A DNA stretch of 5,546 bases, taken from the NCBI GenBank assembly GCA_018060635.1, contig JAGOVR010000097.1, positions 1 through 5,546 of the forward strand, given 5' to 3'. This DNA is from Bacteriovoracaceae bacterium (GTDB lineage: Bacteria > Bdellovibrionota > Bacteriovoracia > Bacteriovoracales > Bacteriovoracaceae). Positions 1 through 4,664 of the stretch are shown in pieces (within the stretch, counting starts at the first letter, position 1; each line of letters opens with the position of its first letter). The position numbers were made by a program, and so were the translations under genes. Below the pieces are notes generated by a model that saw only the letters and a program-made list of their open reading frames with translations, had not been told where the DNA came from and did not search any database.

Positions 1-276
1 GGTAAAGGAAGTATTGTCTCTATAGAGACGTGGGATGACACTGAGTGGGTTTATTTGCAAATAAAAGATACAGGAATTGGTATTCCTGAGGAAGATCTGG
101 AGCATATATTTGACAAGTTTTATAGAGTGAGAAATGATGCCTCTCACTTGATTAAAGGAACGGGGCTTGGCCTTTATTTGGTAAAATATTTTGTCGAGTT
201 ACATGAAGGAGAGATAGTTGCTTCTTCCTTTTTAGGCAAAGGAACTACATTTACTATTAAACTTAAAAACAGTTAG
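1..276 (+). CDS. Sensor histidine kinase, C-terminal ATP-binding end (partial)
   Basis: The reading frame is open from the first base and ends at TAG 274-276, giving the last 91 residues of a protein that starts left of the window. It is the second half of a HATPase_c domain: the G1 box DTGIGIP (encoded from about 67), the F box FDKFYR, and the G2 box GTGLGLYLVK are all present in order, followed by the usual short final strands (GEIVASSFLGKGTTFTIKL). In this family the domain binds ATP and phosphorylates a histidine in the dimerisation domain, which then passes phosphate to a response regulator. The regulator gene begins 8 bp downstream and is the obvious partner. The box sequences look like the PhoR/WalK-type kinases. 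The sensory part, membrane segments and phosphorylated histidine lie outside the window, so the stimulus cannot be judged. Confidence 0.93.
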   Translation, partial: GKGSIVSIETWDDTEWVYLQIKDTGIGIPEEDLEHIFDKFYRVRNDASHLIKGTGLGLYLVKYFVELHEGEIVASSFLGKGTTFTIKLKNS

Positions 277-280
277 AGGA
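277..280 (+). promoter_or_regulatory. Ribosome binding site of the response regulator gene
   Basis: AGGA lies directly after the kinase stop codon and 4 nt before ATG 285, supporting this start for the response regulator. It is the only clear Shine-Dalgarno sequence in the four-gene cluster. The two genes downstream of the regulator lack one and probably depend on translational coupling. Confidence 0.7.
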
Positions 281-284
281 ATTT

Positions 285-1790
285 ATGCATAAAGTTTTAG
301 TAGTTGAAGATGATATTGTTTTACAACAATCTGTAAGACAAGCTTTAGAATTCCATCACTTTTCTGTTCATACAGCAAGTCACGGCAAAGAAGCTCTCGA
401 TAAAATTTATACCGAAAAATATGATCTGGTAGTTATGGATGTAAATATGCCAGAGATGGATGGTTTACAAGCTCTCATCGAAATGAAAAAGCATGATAGC
501 TCATTGATTATAATTCTCATGACAGCTTATTCTAATGTTCAAGATGCTGTAAAAGCAGTCAAAGAAGGTGCTTATAATTATTTAGAAAAACCTATCTCTT
601 CCGATAATTTAGTTGCACTGATTAAGCGAGCATTAAAAGCTCGTTCTTTAGTAGAAACAACTGCTTTTTCTGCGCCGACTCTTTCTTTAGGAAATCAAGG
701 AGGAGAGACAAAATTTGTAGGGCAATCTGATGCCATGAAAAAAGTTTTTGATCTTCTCTCTAAACTTTCAAAAGTTAACACGCCAGTACTTATTCGCGGA
801 GAATCAGGAACAGGTAAAGAATTAGTAGCCAAGGCAATTCATTTTAACGGCCCTCGCAAAGATGAAAAATTTGTTACAATTAATTGTGGTGCTATTCCTG
901 AAAATCTTATTGAGTCAGAGCTCTTTGGGCATGAAAAAGGAGCTTTCACAGGAGCTGATTCCAGAAAAATTGGTAAGTTTCAATACGCAGATGGGGGAAC
1001 ACTTTTTTTAGATGAAATTGGAGATATTTCTGCCAGTATGCAAATAAAACTCTTAAGAGTTTTACAAGAAAAAACTTTTACACCTGTAGGTGCTAATCGT
1101 GAAATTACAGTGGATGTGCGTATTATTGCGGCATCTCACAAGCCTTTTGAAGAGATGATTAAAAGTGGAATTTTTCGTGAAGATCTTTTTTATCGTCTAA
1201 ATGTTTTGCCAGTATTTCTTCCTCCATTAAGAGAGAGAAAAAGTGATATTCCTCATTTAATTAATCATTATGTGACTTATTTTAATCAGCTTCATGCTCT
1301 TTCTATCAAGGGTGTGAGTCCAGAAGTAGAAAAAGTTATGTTGTCTTATGAATGGCCAGGCAATATTCGCGAACTTCGTAATGTGATTGAGCACGCTTTT
1401 ATTATGGAATCGACAGATCTTATTCAGCTCTCGTCCTTGTCTGCTAATGTCAATAAAGGGGCTTCTAAGCAAGCAGAAGACGGGGAGAGAGGAGATGAAA
1501 ATATTATTGATTTTCAAGATATTCAAAACTCTGTTATTGATGAAGAGTTGCAAAATGATAAAAAAGATCAAAACATAGATTTGAAATTTGATTTTTCTCC
1601 TCAGGGAAGTCAGAAAAAGATGGATTTTCAAAATACCAAAGATTTTTTTGAAAAAGAATTTATTTGCCAAGCTTTAAAAGTAAATAAAGGGAAAATTAAT
1701 CAAACAGCTATTAACGCTAATATTCCTAAAAAAACACTACTTAGAAAAATAGAAAAATATGGTATTGATCCAAAGAAATTTTATGAATAA
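285..1790 (+). CDS. NtrC-family sigma-54-dependent response regulator
   Basis: This 501-residue protein has the complete three-domain NtrC layout. The receiver domain (about 1-118) has the acidic pair D9/D10, phospho-acceptor D52 in MDVNMPEMDG, T80 and K102. The AAA+ domain (about 144-375) has Walker A GESGTGKE (172-179), the sigma-54 contact loop GAFTGA (219-224), Walker B GGTLFLDEIG (237-246), arginine-finger region FREDLFYRLNV (from 298) and sensor II WPGNIREL (357-364). A Fis-type helix-turn-helix occupies about 455-492 (KGKINQTAINANIPKKTLLRK). With intact GAFTGA it should open sigma-54 RNA polymerase promoters when phosphorylated, presumably by the kinase encoded just upstream. Odd point: residues about 388-450 form a long polar linker rich in D, E, N, Q and K between AAA+ and HTH, longer than the usual 20-40 residues. 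Its target genes cannot be told from this window. Confidence 0.95.
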   Translation: MHKVLVVEDDIVLQQSVRQALEFHHFSVHTASHGKEALDKIYTEKYDLVVMDVNMPEMDGLQALIEMKKHDSSLIIILMTAYSNVQDAVKAVKEGAYNYLEKPISSDNLVALIKRALKARSLVETTAFSAPTLSLGNQGGETKFVGQSDAMKKVFDLLSKLSKVNTPVLIRGESGTGKELVAKAIHFNGPRKDEKFVTINCGAIPENLIESELFGHEKGAFTGADSRKIGKFQYADGGTLFLDEIGDISASMQIKLLRVLQEKTFTPVGANREITVDVRIIAASHKPFEEMIKSGIFREDLFYRLNVLPVFLPPLRERKSDIPHLINHYVTYFNQLHALSIKGVSPEVEKVMLSYEWPGNIRELRNVIEHAFIMESTDLIQLSSLSANVNKGASKQAEDGERGDENIIDFQDIQNSVIDEELQNDKKDQNIDLKFDFSPQGSQKKMDFQNTKDFFEKEFICQALKVNKGKINQTAINANIPKKTLLRKIEKYGIDPKKFYE

Positions 1791-2268
1791 ATTTTGGTCT
1801 TATCTTCTTATTATGAGTGCTCTTCTTTTGATTGATCAAATCAGCAAAGGAGTGATTCAATCTACTTTACAGTTAGGAGAAGGCTTCCCTGTAATAGCGG
1901 GATTTTTTGATATTACACGTGTGCATAATACAGGTGCGGCTTTTGGTTTTATGGCAGGAGCCCATGAAAATTTACGAAAATTTTTATTTCTTTTAATTCC
2001 AGTTCTTGTCTGCGTATGGCTAATTGTTCTTATTTGGAAATCTCGCAAAGAACCTTACATGGTTGGTTTTTGTTATTCTTTAATATTGGTGGGTGCTATA
2101 GGAAATCTGATTGATCGTTTTACTTTAGGGTATGTCGTAGATTTTTTAGATTTTTATATAGGGGATTCTCACTATCCAGCTTTTAATGTGGCAGATAGTT
2201 GTATTACAGTTGCGGCGATTCTCTTAGGCTTTGATTTTTTAAAAAGTTTGATGCGTAAAAAAACTTAA
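1783..2268 (+). CDS. lspA: Lipoprotein signal peptidase (signal peptidase II)
   Basis: The 161-residue product matches the usual LspA length. It is an inner-membrane aspartyl protease that removes the signal peptide from diacylglyceryl-modified prolipoproteins, cutting before the lipid-bearing cysteine. Visible family blocks are LLLIDQISK (D18), HNTGAAFGF (48-56), GNLIDR (107-112), VVDFLDF with probable catalytic D120, and FNVADS with probable catalytic D138. The spacing of the two aspartates fits the family. Four hydrophobic stretches (about 6-17, 66-86, 95-112, 139-153) fit the four-helix topology. ATG 1783 was chosen because the protein then begins MNKFW and aligns with the family N-terminus; an in-frame ATG at 1759 would add eight residues inside the regulator gene. 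The start overlaps the regulator stop by 8 bp, and with only a weak AAAGAAA upstream, translational coupling is likely. Confidence 0.96.
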   Translation: MNKFWSYLLIMSALLLIDQISKGVIQSTLQLGEGFPVIAGFFDITRVHNTGAAFGFMAGAHENLRKFLFLLIPVLVCVWLIVLIWKSRKEPYMVGFCYSLILVGAIGNLIDRFTLGYVVDFLDFYIGDSHYPAFNVADSCITVAAILLGFDFLKSLMRKKT

Positions 2269-2270
2269 CT

Positions 2271-3011
2271 ATGCTTCCTATTTTATTTTCTTCAGGTGAT
2301 TTTGTTATTTATAGTTACCCCCTTTTTATGGGAATTGCTTGGGGTGTTTCTTATTATTTTACAAAATATCTTCTGGAAAAAGATGGCAAAGAATTTCAGC
2401 ATTACAATTTTTTCTTTTTTTCTAATTTCATTTTTGCTTACTTAGGTGCAAAGATTTTCTTTCTTCTTTTTTCAGCGGGAGAGTTAATACCTTCCTATGC
2501 CACAAATTCTCTTTTTTGGTTGGGGGGAGGTTTTGTTTTCTATGGTGGTTTTCTCTTTGCTTTATTATTTTCTCTTTTTTATGTTTTTATTTTAAAAAAG
2601 ATATCTTTCTCCACTTTGGTTTATTTTATTCCAAGCTTAACCCTTGCTCATGCCATAGGGAGAGTAGGTTGTTTTTTTGCAGGATGTTGTTATGGAAAGT
2701 TTTGTGATCTTCCGTGGGCCATTGATGGGGAGAAAGATTTTCGTCATCCTGTACAGCTTTACGAAGCTTTTCTTTTAATTTGTTTATTTTTTTATCTTTT
2801 GCGTCTTTTGTATAAAAAAGCTTCCGCCTCTAGCCTTTTTTTTACTTACTTACTTGGGTATTCCTTTTTTCGTTTTATATTAGAGTTTTTTAGAGGAGAT
2901 TTTATTCGAGGTGTGGGGTTCTTTTCTACCTCACAATACATTTCTTTAAGCCTTTTTTTCTGCTCTCTTCTTCTTTTTCTTAAAAATAAGACTAATATTT
3001 GTAAGAAATAA
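2271..3011 (+). CDS. lgt: Prolipoprotein diacylglyceryl transferase family protein (cysteine-variant Lgt)
   Basis: This 246-residue membrane protein has about seven hydrophobic segments. Lgt moves diacylglycerol from phosphatidylglycerol to the lipobox cysteine of prolipoproteins, the step before LspA, whose gene ends 2 bp upstream. Family landmarks are GGGFVFYGGF (85-94), the signature GRVGCFFAGCCYG (130-142) with the key arginine R131, HPVQLYEA (159-166), and FRFILEFFRGD (200-210), whose R201/E205/R208 occupy the region of E. coli R239/E243. Compared with the E. coli signature GRIGNFINGELWG, the Asn and Glu positions are Cys here (C134, C139), and the HGG histidine is Tyr (Y91). From memory, GC..AGCCYG with YGG occurs in a distinct Lgt subgroup. 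No good Shine-Dalgarno precedes ATG 2271, so coupling to lspA is likely. Family membership is firm; activity identical to canonical Lgt is inferred from the neighbour. Confidence 0.88.
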   Translation: MLPILFSSGDFVIYSYPLFMGIAWGVSYYFTKYLLEKDGKEFQHYNFFFFSNFIFAYLGAKIFFLLFSAGELIPSYATNSLFWLGGGFVFYGGFLFALLFSLFYVFILKKISFSTLVYFIPSLTLAHAIGRVGCFFAGCCYGKFCDLPWAIDGEKDFRHPVQLYEAFLLICLFFYLLRLLYKKASASSLFFTYLLGYSFFRFILEFFRGDFIRGVGFFSTSQYISLSLFFCSLLLFLKNKTNICKK

Positions 3012-3024
3012 GATAACACTTTAG

Positions 3025-3050
3025 AGTAAATACTTGAATTTACTTATTTT
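3025..3050 (+). terminator. Weak candidate terminator after lgt
   Basis: AGTAAAT (3025-3031) and ATTTACT (3038-3044) can pair around a 6-nt loop and are followed by a short T-rich run (3044-3050). The stem is only 7 bp and entirely AT-rich apart from two G:C pairs, so it may not stop transcription well. It is the only hairpin seen between lgt and the first small gene. It is absent from the second repeat copy. If it fails, the lspA-lgt message would read through into the secreted-protein gene. Confidence 0.25.
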
Positions 3051-3064
3051 ATAGGCAAGATAAT
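3034..3064 (+). promoter_or_regulatory. Possible promoter of the first small secreted-protein gene
   Basis: TTGAAT (3034-3039) and GATAAT (3059-3064) resemble -35 and -10 elements, but the 19-bp spacing is long. The -10-like element is matched by AATAAT at 3637-3642 in the second repeat copy, while the -35-like element is not conserved there. Transcription starting here would give a leader of about 130 nt. This is suggestive only. Confidence 0.25.
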
Positions 3065-3081
3065 GTAAATTTTTCACGCTT

Positions 3082-3205
3082 TTTTAGATGTAAGAAACTG
3101 TTAGGTGATTCAAAAGAGGAATTCTATTATTGTTAGCCTCACATTAGATAACAAATAAATATTAAACTAGTTTTGAAAAAGTTTAATTTTAAAAGGGAGA
3201 TAAAT
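3082..3205 (+). promoter_or_regulatory. Conserved 5' leader of the first small secreted-protein gene
   Basis: These 124 untranslated nucleotides are nearly the same as 3659-3782 before the second gene; the only clearly altered patch is about 3116-3130. The leader is better conserved than the mature coding regions, so either it is under selection as RNA or DNA, or it has been homogenised. Inside it, ATTAAACT (3161-3168) can pair with AGTTTAAT (3180-3187) around an 11-nt loop, and the ribosome binding site follows 7 nt later. AAACTAGTTT (3164-3173) is also a perfect 10-bp palindrome. TGTTA (3131-3135) and TAACA (3149-3153) form a further short inverted repeat. No known riboswitch class was recognised. 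Confidence 0.5.
3194..3199 (+). promoter_or_regulatory. Strong ribosome binding site deciding the start at 3206
   Basis: AGGGAG lies 6 nt before ATG 3206. The in-frame TTG at 3173 has no Shine-Dalgarno in front of it and would place eleven charged residues ahead of the signal peptide, so ATG 3206 is the start. The same site occurs at 3771-3776 before the second copy. Confidence 0.85.
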
Positions 3206-3487
3206 ATGAAGAAGACTTTACTTGTTGTAGCTCTAGGACTTTTTTCTGTAGGTGTTTTTGCTCAAGATGGCGGTGCTAGTATCAGAGCAAAATGGCAAGC
3301 TGATTATTGGACAGCAAAAAAATCTTCTTCAACGCCAGTTCAAAAAATAACAAAGTCAGTAGGTGAAAATTGTATTGAGCCAGAAGCAAAACCTAAACCA
3401 GTTGTTGTGACAAAACCAGTGGTTAAAAGTGATCTAGAAAAAGCAAGAGAAGCTTATAATTATAACCCATTCTTACGTCATCGTTAA
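3206..3487 (+). CDS. Small secreted protein A, unknown function (duplicated pair)
   Basis: I do not recognise a family. The 93-residue product begins with a clear Sec signal peptide: two lysines, a hydrophobic core (LLVVALGLFSVGV), and a cut site most likely after VFA at residue 19. There is no lipobox cysteine, so it should be a periplasmic or exported soluble protein rather than a lipoprotein. The mature part of about 74 residues is lysine-rich and mostly polar. It contains IRAKWQADYW (27-36), one cysteine (C56, in GENCIEP), a Pro/Lys/Val stretch (about 60-73, KPKPVVVTKPVV) that looks extended, and a tail ending in NYNPFLRHR. It has its own leader and terminator and so looks like a single-gene unit. 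It is a paralogue of the gene at 3783: identical signal-peptide codons, then G-x-x-IRA, a TP pair and ENC shared, the rest different. Confidence 0.8.
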   Translation: MKKTLLVVALGLFSVGVFAQDGGASIRAKWQADYWTAKKSSSTPVQKITKSVGENCIEPEAKPKPVVVTKPVVKSDLEKAREAYNYNPFLRHR

Positions 3488-3509
3488 TTTTCAATTTCAT
3501 CTTGTGTAT

Positions 3510-3541
3510 AAAAAAATCCCCGAAATTTCGGGGATTTTTTT
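3510..3541 (+). terminator. Rho-independent terminator of secreted protein A (perfect palindrome)
   Basis: The 32 bases form a perfect inverted repeat centred on CCCCGAAATTTCGGGG (3518-3533), flanked by an A-run on the left and a T-run on the right. The RNA would fold into a long stem with a tiny AATT loop followed by U residues. It lies 22 bp after the stop of protein A. Because both flanks are A/T runs it should work on either strand. It closely matches the terminator at 4200-4231. Confidence 0.92.
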
Positions 3542-3542
3542 T

Positions 3543-3590
3543 GCCTTTTTTCTTCTTTTTTAAAATAAAGCCAATATCTGTAAGAAATGA
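3543..3590 (+). pseudogene. Remnant of the lgt 3' end at the duplication junction
   Basis: 3561-3588 (TAAAATAAAGCC.., then TCTGTAAGAAAT) aligns with the final codons of lgt at 2981-3009 with one gap and few changes. The T-rich stretch before it (3543-3560) resembles 2950-2980. The frame is destroyed, with a stop after the first codons, so this is non-coding debris carried along when the downstream unit was duplicated. It marks the left end of the second repeat unit. Confidence 0.65.
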
Positions 3591-3624
3591 TCTGGTTTTT
3601 CATTATAACTAATTAATTTATAAG

Positions 3625-3640
3625 TATTCTAAATAGAATA
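3625..3640. promoter_or_regulatory. 16-bp palindrome at the promoter of secreted protein B
   Basis: TATTCTAAATAGAATA is a perfect dyad overlapping the -10-like AATAAT at 3637-3642. Such a position would suit a dimeric repressor. The first copy has no palindrome at the matching place (3048-3062), so if it is an operator the two genes are controlled differently. AT-rich DNA yields such dyads by chance fairly often, hence the low score. Confidence 0.3.
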
Positions 3641-3658
3641 ATATAAAATTTTCACTCT

Positions 3659-3782
3659 TTTTAGATGTAAGAAACTGTTAGGTGATTCAAAAAGAGAATT
3701 GAAATATTGTTAGCATCACATTAGATAACAAATAAATATTAAACTAGTTTTGAAAAAGTTTAATTTTAAAAGGGAGATAGGA
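3659..3782 (+). promoter_or_regulatory. Conserved 5' leader of the second small secreted-protein gene
   Basis: This matches the leader of protein A over almost its whole length, including the ATTAAACT/AGTTTAAT hairpin arms (3738-3745 and 3757-3764), the AAACTAGTTT palindrome and the AGGGAG ribosome binding site (3771-3776). The three bases before the start codon differ between copies (GGA here, AAT in the first). Confidence 0.5.
3771..3776 (+). promoter_or_regulatory. Ribosome binding site deciding the start at 3783
   Basis: AGGGAG sits 6 nt before ATG 3783, exactly as in the first copy. It favours this start over the in-frame TTG at 3750, which has no ribosome binding site. Confidence 0.85.
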
Positions 3783-4175
3783 ATGAAGAAGACTTTACTT
3801 GTTGTAGCTCTAGGACTTTTTTCTGTAGGTGTTTTTGCTCAAGCTGGAGTAGATATTAGAGCGAATTTAGCCGCAAATATTAGTTTTAAAAATCCTCCAA
3901 CACCAGAAGAATCTTTTATAGAGGTCTATATTGAAGATAAAAGTTTGTCTTTTATTAACAGATTAATAACTATTATTAATGATGAAGAGTCTAAGGACTT
4001 TTCTCAGACACAAGAAAACTGTTATAAGTATTTTAATATTTCTTGTGTTCATGCAAAAACATTATTAGTTAGGGCAAGTCAAAAGTTGTCTCAAGAATTT
4101 ACAGAGTCAAATGATTACCGTGCTGTAAATATCAATCATTATAGAGATGAAAGTCTTTTCGGTTATCCTAAATAG
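3783..4175 (+). CDS. Small secreted protein B, unknown function (paralogue of A)
   Basis: No family is recognised. The 130-residue product has the same 20 N-terminal residues as protein A, a Sec signal peptide probably cut after VFA at residue 19 with no lipobox, leaving about 111 mature residues. The mature protein starts AGVDIRANLAAN, echoing GASIRAKWQAD in A, then shares a TP pair about residue 40 and an ENC motif at C80. Beyond that it differs: it is acidic around 42-80, less proline-rich, probably helical, and has a second cysteine (C88), so a C80-C88 disulphide is possible after export. It is 37 residues longer than A. It is followed after 24 bp by its own palindromic terminator. The pattern of constant leader and signal peptide with a divergent exported part suggests a diversifying secreted family; the function is not known. 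Confidence 0.8.
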   Translation: MKKTLLVVALGLFSVGVFAQAGVDIRANLAANISFKNPPTPEESFIEVYIEDKSLSFINRLITIINDEESKDFSQTQENCYKYFNISCVHAKTLLVRASQKLSQEFTESNDYRAVNINHYRDESLFGYPK

Positions 4176-4199
4176 TCTTATTTAAATTTTATTTCTTTT

Positions 4200-4231
4200 A
4201 TAAAAAACCCCGAAATTTCGGGGTTTTTTAT
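4200..4231. terminator. Palindromic terminator between secreted protein B and the ferredoxin gene
   Basis: This is a perfect 32-bp inverted repeat with the same core CCCCGAAATTTCGGGG (4208-4223) as the terminator at 3510-3541. A-runs and T-runs flank both sides. It lies 24 bp after the stop of protein B and 17 bp past the stop of the convergent ferredoxin gene, so it probably ends transcription from both directions. Compared with the first copy, the T:A pair next to the C-run has moved to the outer end, with both arms changed so that pairing is kept. Confidence 0.92.
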
Positions 4232-4248
4232 TTTAACCTGCATTTTCT

Positions 4249-4602
4249 TTAAGAATTTTCGTCAATATACAAATGAGTTTTAAGAGTTTCTTTAGACCAA
4301 GCTGAGAAAGCATCATCGTGAGCATACATAGTGATAGTTTCCCAAGGGCAATCTTGGGAACAATTTTGGCAACCAATACAGCGAGCAAGGTCAATTTCCA
4401 CGGTTTGCTGAAAGCTTGGATTAAGAGGGTCAGGCCCTGCCACAAGTTCAATGGAATCTACAGGGCATCCTGCAATACACACTTCACAACCCGTGCAACC
4501 ACTTTGATGAACTACTGCTAAAAGCTTAGGAGGTTTCTTTCCTTTACGAAGAGGTTTAAGTCTTGCTGGGTGCTGTGGGTTTTCAATTTTAATTAAATTC
4601 AT
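4249..4602 (-). CDS. 2x[4Fe-4S] ferredoxin-type protein
   Basis: This 117-residue soluble protein has two complete ferredoxin cluster motifs: C36-x2-C39-x2-C42-x3-C46-P (GCTGCEVCIAGCP) and C75-x2-C78-x2-C81-x3-C85-P (CIGCQNCSQDCP). In this fold the fourth cysteine of each motif normally joins the other cluster, giving two [4Fe-4S] centres for low-potential electron transfer. A basic, proline-containing N-terminal extension (about 1-30, PLRKGKKPPK) and a C-terminal tail of about 30 residues flank the core, making it longer than minimal bacterial ferredoxins. No signal peptide is seen, so it is probably cytoplasmic. ATG at 4602-4600 is the only reasonable start because an in-frame stop lies 12 bp upstream; no clear Shine-Dalgarno is visible. 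It is divergent from the icmF-type gene and converges on secreted protein B. Its redox partner is not apparent. Confidence 0.92.
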   Translation of the reverse strand: MNLIKIENPQHPARLKPLRKGKKPPKLLAVVHQSGCTGCEVCIAGCPVDSIELVAGPDPLNPSFQQTVEIDLARCIGCQNCSQDCPWETITMYAHDDAFSAWSKETLKTHLYIDENS

Positions 4603-4664
4603 AGAACATCTATTTTACGGCCAAGACTTAGTATTTTCTAGCCTTTTGTGGTAAATAAAAGGCC
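4603..4664. promoter_or_regulatory. Divergent promoter region between ferredoxin and icmF-type genes
   Basis: Only 62 bp separate the two divergent start codons, so promoters for both must lie here or reach into the genes. On the - strand TAAAAT (4617-4612) could be a -10 for the ferredoxin gene with a very short leader. On the + strand TAGTAT (4629-4634) could be a weak -10 for icmF. Neither has a convincing -35. There is no room for a cobalamin riboswitch. Confidence 0.35.

Larger units (their letters stand above)
2981..3266 (+). repeat. Tandem duplication, left copy (lgt end, leader, signal peptide)
   Basis: This stretch is repeated at 3561-3843 with an offset of 577-580 bp. It covers the last codons of lgt, the region between genes, and the start of the small secreted gene. 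The best block, 3131-3266 versus 3708-3843, differs at about 4 of 136 positions: C/A at 3138 and the three bases just before the start codon. A second block, 3082-3115 versus 3659-3692, is identical. The part between about 3010 and 3058 has diverged. After 3266 only patchy similarity remains in the mature coding region. Confidence 0.9.
3561..3843 (+). repeat. Tandem duplication, right copy
   Basis: This is the second copy of 2981-3266. It begins in the lgt remnant, runs through a diverged promoter region (about 3590-3640), then the conserved leader (3659-3782) and the signal-peptide codons of secreted protein B. Nucleotide identity in the signal peptide includes the third codon positions: 61 of 61 bases from the ATG through 3843. 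This implies recent duplication or continuing gene conversion of this end. Confidence 0.9.

Noticed and set aside
1257..1670. A 137-codon open frame on the - strand within the regulator gene.
   Set aside because: It lies wholly inside a gene with strong family motifs on the + strand, its translation has no recognisable domain, and it is a product of the AT-rich composition.
1759..1782. An upstream ATG for lspA adding eight residues.
   Set aside because: The added residues are not part of the LspA family pattern, and ATG 1783 gives the classic stop/start overlap with the regulator gene.
2189..2202. A sigma-54-like site, TGGCAG followed by TTGT, inside lspA.
   Set aside because: The spacing between the two elements is one base too short, the -12 element lacks its GC, and it lies within a gene with no transcript start expected.
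2516..2707. A 63-codon open frame on the + strand inside lgt.
   Set aside because: It is out of frame with lgt, has no ribosome binding site, and shows only phenylalanine-rich low-complexity sequence.
3173..3205. In-frame TTG starts at 3173 and 3750 that would add eleven residues (KKFNFKREI..) to both small secreted proteins.
   Set aside because: No ribosome binding site precedes either TTG, while AGGGAG sits 6 nt before the ATG codons at 3206 and 3783, and the ATG start gives a standard signal peptide. The extension is open in both copies simply because the leader is duplicated.
3491..3782. A CRISPR-like or mobile-element origin for the repeated 580-bp unit.
   Set aside because: There are only two copies with long diverged stretches, no terminal inverted repeats, no transposase and no target-site duplication. 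A simple tandem duplication beginning in the lgt end explains it.
4233..4451. Open frames of 72 codons (- strand, 4233-4451) and 67 codons (+ strand, 4318-4521) overlapping the ferredoxin gene.
   Set aside because: Both are shadows of the ferredoxin gene, whose eight cluster cysteines are unambiguous.
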